A stretch of DNA of 64,000 nucleotides from Nectonema munidae (lineage: Eukaryota; Nematomorpha; Nectonematoida; Nectonematidae): NCBI GenBank assembly GCA_030549495.1, contig JAUIRK010000673.1:682001-746000 (forward strand), written 5' to 3'. The notes below the pieces were generated by a model. It was not told where the DNA came from, made no database searches, and saw nothing but the letters and a program-made list of their open reading frames with translations. A program made the position numbers and the translations under genes. The stretch's first letter is position 1, and each line of letters starts with the position of its first letter. Shown piece after piece: positions 1 to 10,109 of this stretch.

Positions 1-181
1 TTAATATACCTATGCTATGAAACGAAGTTTTAAAACATCGCCAAGGATATAAGAATATTCACTACACAATAAAAAAACACGATACACATCATTTAGCCAA
101 GCCAGATGTGCTGGAACACATTATACACCCACACACACACTCTCGCAAGGTTTTCTGTAACAGAGAAGACCTCTCTTGTCT

Positions 182-330
182 GTTCAGGATGCGTATCCTC
201 TACTCAGCAAAAAAGCATCCGTAATGCTCTTCAATTTGCCACAACATACCTTTGCCAATGTGGATTTTCTGACCTGGTGACCAAACGAAGTTCAGAAACC
301 GTCTTGATGTTGGGAACGATATTCTCCTTG
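182..330 (+). pseudogene. hAT (ZBED/SCAND3-like) transposase C-terminal relic
   Basis: The plus strand reads as the C-terminal signature of hAT transposases: a stretch ending LQFATTYLCQCGFSDL, matching the family pattern L-P-F-(A/S)-T-T-Y-L-C-E-x-G-F-S-x-L, followed by a degraded form of the usual basic segment. This segment belongs to the C-terminal dimerisation region of the family. Only about 50 codons are recognisable and no terminal repeats were found, so it is a fragment. It lies upstream of the cupin-like gene and is probably unrelated to it. Confidence 0.6.
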
Positions 331-685
331 CTGTGTCCAAGACGGAGCCATACATAAAAGGCCTCGTCACAAGAGCCCAACAGGGCGTCTCTCTTTGATT
401 GTATTGTTCAGCCAAATTTTAATTTTGATTTATAATTTTAGAGTGACTGAATAAACAACATAAGAAAATCTGCATTTGAAGGGCAGAGGGCCACGAGTAT
501 TAAGTAACTCGGTTGGGGGTCATGAGCCATTAAAAATTGAGAAACTCAGATTTAGACTTAAATGAATACGAAATTTAAATTATGTATACATTAATAAAAG
601 CAAAAAAATTTTTAATCATAATTCTCAGTTAAAATTTTGAATATTTGGGATAATATGGCAATTAAAACGATTGATTTTTTTGCAG
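331..685. other. Non-coding stretch upstream of first visible cupin exon
   Basis: AT-rich sequence. I looked for a signal-peptide exon ending at a GT donor in phase 0, as the next exon would need, and did not find one. The last bases form a polypyrimidine tract and AG acceptor for the exon at 686. Confidence 0.4.
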
Positions 686-793
686 ATGCTGCCTTTGTAT
701 GATTGGACACAATTGTTCCACAAAGAATGCGCCATAAAGAATCCTTATTTCGAAGACGTTTCTTCGTTCGTGATCACTGAAGACGATTGCCAG
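686..793 (+). CDS. Cupin-like gene, first visible exon
   Basis: 108 nt, 36 codons, phase 0 at both ends. It is preceded by a run of T and TGCAG and followed by the donor GTAGGC. The translation contains WTQLFHKECAIKNPYF and ends EDDCQ; the next exon begins FCFH, which creates a C-x-x-C across the splice. The ATG at its first base may be the start or an internal Met. Confidence 0.72.
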
Positions 794-3700
794 GTAGGCA
801 TGTCCCTTTTTTCTTATTTATTTTTAAATTGGCATTGTTTTGATATATTTGGAAGTAAGTACATTTGATGATCTCTTGATTACACTGAATTCCCACCGTG
901 CTTATGCTAAATACAAGACTTTCATGTTCATCGTCAAAGAAGCAAAAATACAGCACAAAATTAATGGATGTAGTCTAAAATTAGAAGGATGCTAAAAATA
1001 CACATAACAAGGCGCTATAAAAGCTTGAATGCTTTTTTGATATAAAAGAAGTAAATAGCAAAGCCATAAACTCACTCCAACCTTCAAAATAAAAAGTATA
1101 TCTAACCCACTAGCTCATAACTTTCAAAATTGCTTTAACTAGCAAGGCGGGTGAATACAATCCACTTACTAACAAAGCACTCGTTCCTAACCTTTTTATG
1201 CTGACGACCCCATTTTCTCCGCATTCTAATTTGCTAACCCCGTCCTAAATTGTGATTTATTATGGTCTGGACAAGTTCTCAAATCCCATGAATATTCATG
1301 TATCTATAAAATTTAAACGGTTTACATAGATATTATAGTTTTTTAATTTGATTGAATATATCATAACATTTTCTGTGCATAACGATTTTTGAATTTTACA
1401 TAATGAAAAAATACTTTGTTTTAAATATAATAAAGGTTTCAATGGGATGTTTGATACTCCATTTTTTCATCCTCAGTGAATTTTTGGCGAATCATGTATA
1501 TGGTCGGTCAAGCATATTTTTTACTTACACTTTATTTAAAGTAAACTGGAAAAAGCTAATTCCCACGTATGTCTTGAAGAAAAGCGATAAGAATTCCCGG
1601 CCTTGCTTCCGATAAATTTGGATATTGGCCTATTTTTTTAGTCAAAAGTCACTAGAATTCAACACCAACTTTGCAACTTATTTCTACCAAATTTATGAAA
1701 TCAATAAACTTGATATGAAATCAAGGTTTTCAATTTTTCTTTTGAATGTTTTTTTGGGTAAAGTGTGAAATGTTTGACATTTGCTTTGAAAGTAATAAAT
1801 GAATTCGTTTTTTCAATCCTTGAAATCTTCAATCAGCTTCTTCAGAGCTTTTCTTCAGTGAATGAGTTCAAGGTAGGAAAAATCGACTTTCATTTGTAAA
1901 ATATTAAGGCATAACATGTAATAAAGGAATTTAAACTGGGTCGCGACTCTTCGATTGAGAAACCTGAGCTTTCGTAAAAAATCGCTCTCTACCTTTCCAA
2001 ATAAAGTAACTAAGAAAAGTTCAACTGAATAACTCTACTTTTTTACTGAGTTAGAAAAAATTTATAACAATAAAATGTACTAATTCTAACAAACATAATA
2101 ATCAGGTTACGGAATAATAAATAGCCATTTACTCTTTTCAAGGTTCTTAATCAATTTATTTTATTCATTTCAAAAATGTTCTATCTTTCATACTGTATAT
2201 TAGAACACTTTCCATACCTGTTAAAATGATGGTCGTCAAATCTAAGTTTTCTTCTAAATTCTATTAATAATGGCAAAAAATTTCAATAACTTCACAACAA
2301 AGTAAAGTTCACTTTCAAAATCTGTAAACTTTTGAGTTGAAATGCTGCTGCTTATTTTAAAAAATATTTAAAATGTTAAGGACGTGTTTTTATTTTCAGT
2401 TCTGCTTTCATTCCAAGGAAATACAAAGTTTCGCCAACTTTTCCCATGCCGATTTTATTGAAAAGAGTGAAAAGAATTTACCCTTTATTATAAATGACGG
2501 CGTTCAATATTTCAACTCGGAATCGACTTTACGAAACATTTCTACGCTTTCACGAGTAAGAATTCACTTTTCACTTTAAATACTTTTCCATCAAATTTTT
2601 TTTCTTTTCATATTTTCTCTGAAATGTTCTCAAAGATCGATCTCATTTTAAACATTGTTCTCCCTTTTCAAATTTTATTTACAAATCTTAAATACTTTTT
2701 TTACTCATTTGAAATGATAAATTTAAACTTTTCACCATATTTTATCATTTGTTTAATGTAAACTATGTTAGCTTTAATCAAAAATTAATATATATAGTCA
2801 AGAATTATGTTTTTCAAAAAATGGAAAATTTAAATAATCACCAACTCTGTAACTTACAAAGAGACAAAGTAAGAAATAAACAAATTTTTATTAAACGAAT
2901 TTAAAAACTTTAGATAGTAAAATATAATAAAAAGCACACTTACGTGTAACTAGAGCTTTTAATAGAGTCAGCACGCTTTGAAATTGATGACACGTCGTGG
3001 CAGGATAAAATACCGCAAATGACTAAATGCGTCGTAGGGTAAAATCCTCTGTATTACAAATCCCCCTTATAACGAAATCCCTTAGGGCCAAAATTTATTT
3101 AAAATTAATTTAATAGACAAGTGACTATAATTTACGCTTAATTTTTATTGTTGGTTAGTTTTATACAGAGAGATACTGATTTAGTTTTTTGTTTTTGAGT
3201 CAGTGAGCTAATATACCTTTGGTTAGTGGGTTAACCCGTCTCTTGCTTGGTTAGTTAGTCATCTAGTTATTAAGTTTTCATTGAGTTAGTTAGTTATTTA
3301 TTTAATTATTTGCTTAATTTGTTAGATGAAAAGTTTAAGGCTGGGCTTGAGATTTTTGGGTGTTTATTAAAGGTAAAGGGACCGTGGGGTGTTTTCATCG
3401 AAAAGGCACAATTGCACCGCTTGTATCGAACTATTAAGAAAGTAGGCTTGATGCGGGATCGAACACAAGACCTTGAGTTATCGAAACCCAGTACCCAACC
3501 AACCTTACTCACGCCCCCTAGGGTGTAATTAAATTTTTGGGTAAAGTGACTATTGAGCACACAAGTATTAAACCAAGGGACCATTGTCCCAACGAAACAT
3601 TAATTTTATTACATTTCAGTAGGGAGGGGCGAATTGTTAAACATTTGACTCACACTTGAAGCACTTACAAAACTCTCACTCAACCTACGCCTTAGAATTT

Positions 3701-5580
3701 ATCCAATCATATTCTAATATTTTACTTTGACTCCTAATTTCTTCTAAGATCGGCTACTATAGCTTTGTTTTTACAGATTTACTCAAATATCACTCGCACT
3801 CACCTGGCCCCTCGATTTTCTTATGTTTGTGCCCACATACCCGAGCGGGTATGCCCGCACCGCGCAGTACTTGAATGTACAAATCTAACATTTTACGAGA
3901 GTCTGAAGATTAAGGCTAGTGATCAAAAATAAATAAATACTGAGAAATACCTATAGGTATATAGGTATATATAGAGTTTACAAGCATTAAAATAATTATT
4001 ACGAATGATATAGTTGATTGAATAAATATTTTAATTTATGCTTTAGTTCTTTGGAGAAGTGGATCAACTGTACAATTCCTTTCCTTGCAACCTCAAAACG
4101 AACTTGAGAGGCAGCAGAAACTCTTTTGATCTCAGGGATCAAGTGCTTGCTAAAGGAGCCAGCAAATTCTATGCCTTTTGGTCACTATTTTTCAAACAAT
4201 TTCCCACGACTTTATTTGCTTATTTTATGTAACATGCAGTAATTTCATGTCGAAGTTAGTTGTAGAATGCATGTCACTTTATTTTGTTCCTATTACGACG
4301 ATATTTTCTTTATTGTCTGCATCGCATCCAAGCGAAGGATAAACTTACGAGACGGTGATAGCGGTATCAGAAAGGGAACTCGAAACAAAAAAAACCCTAC
4401 GTTTTTTGCGAAGTCTTTGGCGTGTATGCTGAATTTGCTGTTATCAGGCAGTAAGGGATCAAAAAGGTCCAAACCTGCATCGGATTAGCAACCTAATATA
4501 CACATATATAAATTAAACAGTTATGCTAAAAAATTATTGATGAAAATTTTATTACAGCGTAATATTTCCTCAAGCCTTCTTCAGGCAATAATAAACAAAG
4601 GAGAAACAATGTAGGTTTACAAATTTATAATTATATTAATATATGCGCTTTTTCGTTGAATAACCAATAGTCAAATGTTTGCAACCAATAGTGCGAATTA
4701 TTATCATATTATCGATTAGTGCGAATTATTGTGTATCCGTCTACGCTTATAAAACGTATTTGAGTCCGATTGGGTGTGGTTTTCTGAATGCGACTCCACG
4801 GCCTTCGTTAGAACTTCTTTATTTATCATCCTTTCAATATCGCTTCTTTTTACATGATAAATTTAAAATGTTGGCAAGTATTTTTTTATCTGTTGTCTCC
4901 TTTTTTGCACCATTTTCTATTTCTCTTTTTCGGCTTGTCACTAAGGTCTTTATTTAGCGTTGTCATTTCTTTCAAAAATGTTCGTCTCTTCAAAGTTACT
5001 CACAAGTTTATGTTTAACATTACATATTTTGGCCTATTAACTTCTTCTACATATAATTACAACGATTTCAAAAATAAATTAATCTCACTATTCATAGAGC
5101 TCTTTTGAGATTTTAAATATTCTAGCCATCATTTCATTAATCTCTCAACCTCTTTCTTTCTACAGGGAAAACTGTGACCCCGAAGCCTTCAAATTTATTA
5201 GAAGTCTCATCCACAGGCTCTACTTCATCCCGAAGGCGATTGAAATTGATGGATCCAACTGGCTCTTCTTGTCTAAAGATTTCAAGGGCTTTTCCTATAA
5301 ACGAGTACTGACTAAAACATTTCCAATTTTCTAGCTGAGATTAATTTTAACTTTCTAGGTTGACTTCGTGGCCCAAAAAGTGCATTTTTGTCAGTTGAAA
5401 GGTGATTTTAGAGTAAAGCTTGAACCAAAGCTACCCTGTCTCTCGCACTGCCAAACACACGAGCTTTCGGTCAAGGAAAACACTTCACGTTTGTTTTTTC
5501 CTCTTCTTTCAAATGTTCGTTTGACTTGCGCTACACAAATTTGGCGGCACCCAAAACATTTCATATGCTTTCTCTATTAG
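686..5580 (+). CDS. Cupin/JmjC-like domain protein gene, five exons, 5' end missing
   Basis: Exons 686-793, 2400-2555, 4047-4180, 5166-5304 and 5359-5580 join in frame to 252 residues and a TAG stop. Every junction keeps the frame (phases 0, 0, 2, 0). The joined product resembles a metazoan family of uncharacterised cupin_8/JmjC-fold proteins. The marks are an N-terminal W-x-x-x-F/L-H-K-E-C-A-I-x-N-P block (about residues 7-20), a C-x-x-C (EDDCQFC, about 33-38), a block aligned with 'vvisDgv' (INDGVQ), FWENCDPEA (about 132-140), YFIPKAIEIDGSNWLF, then FVAQ...LKG and a CLSHCQ block. Such folds are usually 2-oxoglutarate/Fe(II) oxygenases, but the H-x-D metal pair expected near residue 178 is not obvious (YKRVD), so catalysis is doubtful. 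The first ATG lies right at a splice acceptor, so an upstream signal-peptide exon is likely. Recognition is from memory of the family, not a search. Confidence 0.72.
2400..2555 (+). CDS. Cupin-like gene, second visible exon
   Basis: 156 nt, 52 codons, phase 0/0, acceptor TTTTCAG and donor GTAAGA. It encodes the lead-in strand of the fold, including FANFSHADFIEKSEKNLPF and IINDGVQYF, where the family normally has a 'P-v-x-i-x-D-a/g-x-x-W' block. The intron before it (794-2399) shows no other feature. Confidence 0.72.
3339..3530 (-). repeat. tRNA-derived SINE copy 1
   Basis: Read on the minus strand, the right end looks like a decayed tRNA. It has an A-box-like stretch followed about 40 nt later by GTGTTCGATCCC, a good Pol III B box, and then a tRNA-unrelated body. 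A second copy at 8840-9000 matches over most of its length (for example the shared G-GGTG...TTTTCAT and ACCGCTT-T blocks). The copy lies inside the second intron of the cupin-like gene, in antisense. Confidence 0.6.
4047..4180 (+). CDS. Cupin-like gene, third visible exon
   Basis: 134 nt, entering in phase 0 and leaving with two bases (TG) of a Trp codon completed by the next exon. It encodes FFGEVDQLYNSFPCN and ends KFYAFW. Without splicing the frame runs on to a TAA at about 4230, but that tail does not look like the family, whereas the splice restores FWENCDPEA. The donor GTCACT is a poor match to consensus. Confidence 0.66.
5166..5304 (+). CDS. Cupin-like gene, fourth visible exon
   Basis: 139 nt, acceptor TTTCTACAG, donor GTACTG. 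It begins with the last base of the Trp codon and encodes ENCDPEAFKFIRSL, YFIPKAIEIDGSNWLFLS and KGFSYKR. The family places its metal-binding H-x-D just past this point. The 54-nt intron that follows (5305-5358) is among the shortest a metazoan spliceosome handles. Confidence 0.7.
5359..5580 (+). CDS. Cupin-like gene, terminal exon
   Basis: 222 nt, 73 codons plus TAG, acceptor ACTTTCTAG. It encodes VDFVAQKVHFCQLKGDF and LEPKLPCLSHCQTHEL, which fit the family's W-x-A-Q-x-x-G ... P-P-E-C-x-x-x-C segment. Later IWRHPKHF may be the remnant of the usual W-Y-H-Q/x-T motif. The final 30 or so residues fit the family poorly. The stop overlaps a pyrimidine-rich TTTCTCTATTAG, so a further intron cannot be excluded. 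No clear AATAAA follows within 300 nt. Confidence 0.62.
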   Translation, partial: VDFVAQKVHFCQLKGDFRVKLEPKLPCLSHCQTHELSVKENTSRLFFPLLSNVRLTCATQIWRHPKHFICFLY

Positions 5581-6864
5581 ACGGTGTCGCAATCAAGGGA
5601 ATAATGTTTTCTTCAAGTCAAAAGATAATAGGCATTGGCTCTGATCAATATATTATTAAGTTTACGTAAATTTCAATTACAAGAAACTATTTTATCTGTC
5701 TTTTAATCCCTCCGTTCGTGCATGTAGATGTAGACACGGTAAGAATCACATTTATTATAAAGGTATTTTTTAAAGATGAAATATAATTAGACATTTTAGT
5801 CATATCAGAGTCTTTACTTAGTTTGTTTGTTAGTGATAGAAAAGCGAATAGATTTCTACTTCTTTTAAATTTAATTATTTCCTCCAACAATACTCACTAA
5901 CTATCTGTCCATCCAAATAGCTAATAAGCTGTCTAGCTCTTCAAGGGCATAGTATTTCAAATGTCATGGCTAGGCGGGACCATACTGCTTCCTGGTGCAT
6001 GAACACTTTTTGTTACCAACAAGAAGTCTGGCCACGCTAACCTGAAAGGGGAAACTTGCATCATTTAAAAAGGCGCCAGCAGATTTGCCAAAAATGGTGA
6101 AACACTTTTCAAGGCGAACCTATTATGAAATGACATCACTCCTTAACTTGATTGTAAAAGTGCATTTCTTCTTTCCATTAAAAAAACTCTATATCCTCGT
6201 AATAAATAGAAAAATATCATTCTCCCTATTTAATAAGTAGGATGAGAACATTTAATAAGTAGAGATTAACACAGGAGCGTCCTATGTTAAATCCCTCTCA
6301 GATATGTCTACCAAATTTAGTCTAGAGAAAAATTATGAAAAAATTGAAATTTTTGTTCATGTGATACCCCTTTGACGTCACCATGACATGACACACTCTA
6401 AAATTCGCAATTTCTATGCATTTGGATTTTAGGGAAGAGGTCGTTGTTTTTTTACTGCACGATCGGAAAGTATATATGTTTTCTACTCCAAAATAAAAAA
6501 AGTTCTAAACAGTTCATTATATTCAAGGAAATCAAATAATCAACAAATTTTCAAAATGATATGACATAATAAACTTGGTGTAAAAGTGATGATTTCTGCA
6601 ATATTTGATAACATCACCAAGTTACCAAATATGGCAAAAAAAATTTACTACCACACCCCTAAAATATCGTGCTCTGATCTCCCTCCCTCCCCCTACAATT
6701 TAAACCTCGTACAATAAAAAAGAAAGTTCATGCTACAAGTTTATCCAAAGAAAAGATCTATTTCTCTTTCTAGTGAATTAACATTAAAAAATAATACCCC
6801 TTGCTTCAAATATAATAAAATCAAAAGGCTGACTTCCAAAAGTTTGTTAAGTATTTCAATTGAA
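5581..6864. other. Downstream intergenic stretch, nothing recognised
   Basis: AT-rich, stop-rich in all frames. The only regularity is a short near-repeat of a TTTAATAAGTAG motif at about 6230-6265. No gene, TIR pair or tRNA-like element seen. Confidence 0.35.
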
Positions 6865-7086
6865 TGACACTTTTGTTCCTTGTTCTGGCTTATGACTTTC
6901 TCGAAAGGTGGAACTATGTCGCTGATAGCAGCACAAATGTCTCCTGCGCATTCAAGCGATTTCTAAATTTCGTCTTAATTGACCAAAGAGTGCTAAATCT
7001 TGACTCGCTCAAGTAAGATATGTTGTCGCAAAAGTAATGAGTACAGCTAGAGAAGTTTCACAAAGTCTTGGAAACAGGGTGTACCT
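6865..7086 (-). pseudogene. hAT (SCAND3/ZBED-like) transposase C-terminal relic
   Basis: On the minus strand the sequence reads RLCETSLAVLITFATTYL and then, after a frame change, FSTLWSIKTKFRNRLN. This is the classic C-terminal hAT block F-A-T-T-Y-L-C-E-x-x-F-S-T-L-x-x-I-K-T-K-x-R-N-R-L-x. Several frame breaks are present. The relic ends where a younger hAT-type element begins at 7087, so it was probably the insertion target. Its 57 nt at 7017-7073 match 18927-18983 with a single difference. Confidence 0.7.
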
Positions 7087-7330
7087 CAGGGGCGCACATC
7101 CGGGGGGCGAGGAATAATTTTCTATAAATGCCAAGCTGCTCTGAAATTCCTATCGAACATATTTTACAGACGATGCGTGAGAGAGCTATAGAATAATAAT
7201 TTCCATTGCTTCAATATGCACACAATAGGTAAGCAATGTTTATCACAGTGTCGTAGTATTTTTGAGCAAACACATGTTGATGATCCACTAGATTTTCTCA
7301 TCTTCTGTCACAGTGATTCTATTTCTCTTT

Positions 7331-7506
7331 GGGGTCGTTCACAATTGACGTCAACCTTTTTTTGATAAATTTCAACCCCCCCCCCCCCCCCCCTCATGTC
7401 AACTTTTAGATATATATCATCACTTAACAAAATCGACTTATGTCAACTTTGGATACCCCCCCCCCCCCCCCCCCACTTTTAGTTGACGTCAATTGTGAAC
7501 GACCCC
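7331..7506. mobile_element. Short palindromic MITE with two poly-C tracts
   Basis: The element is 176 bp with a perfect 25-bp terminal inverted repeat beginning GGGGTCGTTCACAATTGACG at the left (7331-7355) and complemented at the right (7482-7506). The interior holds two runs of about 20 cytosines. Flanks share only TTT, so a 3-bp duplication is possible. No coding capacity. The superfamily is not assigned; a 3-bp duplication would suit PIF/Harbinger, but this is weak. Confidence 0.75.
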
Positions 7507-7614
7507 TTTCTGTTTTTCTCTTCCGCTTTCTTTGCAAAAACTCAATCATTCACTCAAGCTCTCTTCTTTCGTTCAAGCCCTCTTCTTAAGCTCTCCTATC
7601 TCATCTCTTCTCTC

Positions 7615-7795
7615 CAGTGACGTAGCTAGGCTGGGGCATGAGGGTCCGTGCGCACACTCCTATGTACCGCCATGCATCTTATTCGATATCAGTTTTTGAA
7701 AATTTCTCCAATGAAAGGATCAAGAAAGTATAAATAATGTTGCGCAAGTTTTTTGTTTTTAAATTGTTATCAACTTTTATCTAGCTACGCCACTG
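7615..7795. mobile_element. hAT MITE with 8-bp target duplication
   Basis: The element is 181 bp. Left end CAGTGACGTAGCTAG, right end complement of CAGTGGCGTAGCTAG (one mismatch in 15). The flanks CTTCTCTC (7607-7614) and CTTCTGTC (7796-7803) match at 7 of 8 positions. TIR and duplication length both point to hAT. No open frame inside. It is nested within the 7087-10350 element and so is younger than it. Confidence 0.75.
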
Positions 7796-8306
7796 CTTCT
7801 GTCTAATTTGCATTTAGAGTTAAATTAAAATAGTTTTCAATCGTTACAATTTTATATCAAAAAATATTGTTAGACTCGCGCTAAGAATTTTTTTCAACAA
7901 AAGTCACTTAATCTTTATCACTACGTTTATTACATTTTGTAACATTTGAAAACTTTAATTTTTTCAAGTCAAGAAATTTTTTTCAATAGTTATTTGGGAA
8001 AGAATATTTTGACTATCTATTCGGTTTAAAAGCAAGAATACTCTATTTGCAATTGAGCAAAGATATTTTTATAATGTTCGATTGTTAAATTTTATAAGTA
8101 ACACTACATAATTAATTAAATAATTTTTTTAAGAAAATTTGTTGATTATTATAATAAAAATATAATATCGAAACAAAATGTTTCAGTTGTTAAAAACTTA
8201 CTTGATCTATTTATGACAGCTGTCAGAATTTTATTTGTAGACAGAAATATTCAAAAAAAAACGCAATGATTTTCTTTTCTCGTATACTTTGATTTATGTT
8301 AGTTTA

Positions 8307-8626
8307 GTCCTCGGACATTTCGCCCCATTATTTTCATAAGACAGTTCGTTCCATGGACAATTCGCATCATTCTTTTCATAAGACATTTTGTTTCATGGAC
8401 AATTCGCCCCGTTATTTTCATAAGACATATTGTCTCATGGACAATTCTAAAAAATTAAGAGATAAAATGATTAATTTGAAATAATTTAATAGAGATAAAA
8501 TAAACAAGAATATAAAATTTTTTAATAATTTTACCCATATAATAAGCAAAGATGGATGAAACAAATAGCCTATGAGGCAATTTGTCCAGGGGGCAAATTG
8601 TCTATGGGGCGAAATGTCTGTCGACC
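8307..8626. mobile_element. MULE-like MITE with three 42-bp internal repeats and exact 9-bp TSD
   Basis: The 320-bp element is flanked by the identical 9-mer GTTAGTTTA (8298-8306 and 8627-8635). Its TIRs start G(G/T)TC and share GACATTTCGCCCCAT. From the left end, three 42-bp units follow in direct order, each containing TTTTCATAAGACA and ATGGACAATTC. The right arm carries two or three inverted units (CAATTTGTCC, CAAATTGTCTATGG). A 9-bp duplication is typical of Mutator-like elements. Non-coding. Confidence 0.8.
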
Positions 8627-8839
8627 GTTAGTTTAAATAATTTTTTAATTATAAGGGCTGCTACTTAAACGTTGGCTTTTGCTGCTTATAAAAACTTGAA
8701 AATATCAAATAAACTCTAATTATTTATGCCTCCTATTATTTTGAAATTATTCTGAGAACAGACGGTTCCATTTTAAAATAGTGAAAATTGCTTTATTAGT
8801 TTATTTTGTTTCTTTTCTCTCTTATGAATTATGTAGCAA

Positions 8840-9000
8840 ATTTTTCAATTTGGTAAGGTGCAGCGGGTGTATTTTCATTGACCAGACACTGATGTACCGC
8901 TTATGTCAAACTATGAACAAATTCGTATCGATGAGGAATCGAATCCAGAGGCTTCCATTCATCATCTCAAACAACCTGCCATGCCACCCATAGAGTATGC
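8840..9000 (-). repeat. tRNA-derived SINE copy 2
   Basis: Homologous to the copy at 3339-3530 and in the same minus orientation. The tRNA-like end reads GGCAGGTTGTTTGAG (A-box-like) and GGATTCGATTCC (B box), followed by a body containing an AAGCGGTACATCAG block. It lies inside the 7087-10350 hAT-type element. The two copies are clearly diverged, so the family is old. Confidence 0.6.
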
Positions 9001-9498
9001 TGTAGGCCTACGTCAAATTAGTTTTCAAAAAACTTATGTTATGCTCTAAAATTTTTTAGTTTTTGTTGAAGCTCTATAACTTTTTTTCCTTAAAAGTTAT
9101 TATAAAAGGCAAATCATTGCAAAATGTTAAAAGTTATTTTACTTTTTGTAGCTTCTATCAATTTAGCTTTTAAACTATTTTTGAATGATGCTGAGTAAAA
9201 TGAAATAATGCGATCTTAATTTTTTGTTTGCACAATTATAACTTCATTTTATACCCTTGCCCCTGAATCAATCACATTTTTTCATATAAACATCGCAGGG
9301 TGTCTAGTAGACTCTTTGCCTTCAGACTACATTCACTCATATAAAACTATCCAACCTTCAGTTATTTGTTTTCTCTATGGATCAAATATCCTTTCATCAA
9401 TTCCTATAATTGCCTGGTAGACTACTTCATTTTTCAAATGAAAAGCCTATTCCACCCCCTAACAATTATTGATTTTTTTAAACTAGTCTATATTCGAT

Positions 9499-10109
9499 GG
9501 TTGTAGGTAAAAATGCCCCGAGAAAAATGCCCTCGGAAAAAATGCTCCTGGAATAAATGCCCCCAATTAAAAAGTAGGAAAAAATGCCCCCTAATTTTGA
9601 TTTTCAGGATTTTTTTAATTATATAAATATTTTTATTTGGTACCGTTTTGAAAAGGCTAAATTTCTAAAATTTCTTAATCTATAGGGTTTTTTCTTTATA
9701 AAGTTCTTGAAAACAATAGCAAAGGTGCAGATGGAATGTGTTCTTAAAATCAGTTAAAATACAAATTATATTTATAAAGTGTTCTGATACAAACAAAGTC
9801 CAAAAATATTTGCTGTTTTATAAATTTTTTTTTGTATTTAAAAATTGTCGTATGCTGAGTTTTTTAGTTTACTTTAATTAAATTTTAAATGTTTTAGATG
9901 AAAAGTTGAATTTTTGTTTTTTTTACAAAAAATCTTTATTTGACATATCTTTTAAAAAAAAATTTTTTTTTAATTTTAATTAATAATTTTTTGAATTATT
10001 TTGTGTTGGGGCATTTTTTCCTAATTTTAAATTTGGGCATTTTTTCGGGGGCATTTTTTCCTACTTTTTAATTGGGGCATTTTGTCCAGGGGCATTTTTT
10101 CTGCGCACC
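9499..10109. mobile_element. MULE-like MITE with reiterated AAAAATGCCCC motif and exact 9-bp TSD
   Basis: The 611-bp element lies between identical 9-mers ATATTCGAT (9490-9498 and 10110-10118). TIRs begin GGT and converge on AAAAATGCCCC. The left arm repeats ...AAAAATGCYCC five times with spacers (CGAG, TCGG, TGGA, AATTAAAAAGTAGG). The right arm holds the same motif inverted five times, including the same AATTAAAAAGTAGG spacer. The interior (9600-10010) is AT-rich and non-coding. The duplication length suggests Mutator-like transposition. Confidence 0.8.

Noticed and set aside
1403-1615. A 70-codon frame with a hydrophobic, signal-peptide-like start
   Set aside because: It lies in the first visible intron of the cupin-like gene, has no donor in the required phase, and its product resembles nothing. 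The hydrophobicity follows from T-rich composition.
5385-5415. LKGDFRVKLEP in the cupin exon resembles LKGNLRVKL read near 19020 beside a hAT relic
   Set aside because: The match is about eight residues, and the surrounding cupin blocks (FVAQ...LKG, CLSHC) explain the exon better. Treated as coincidence.
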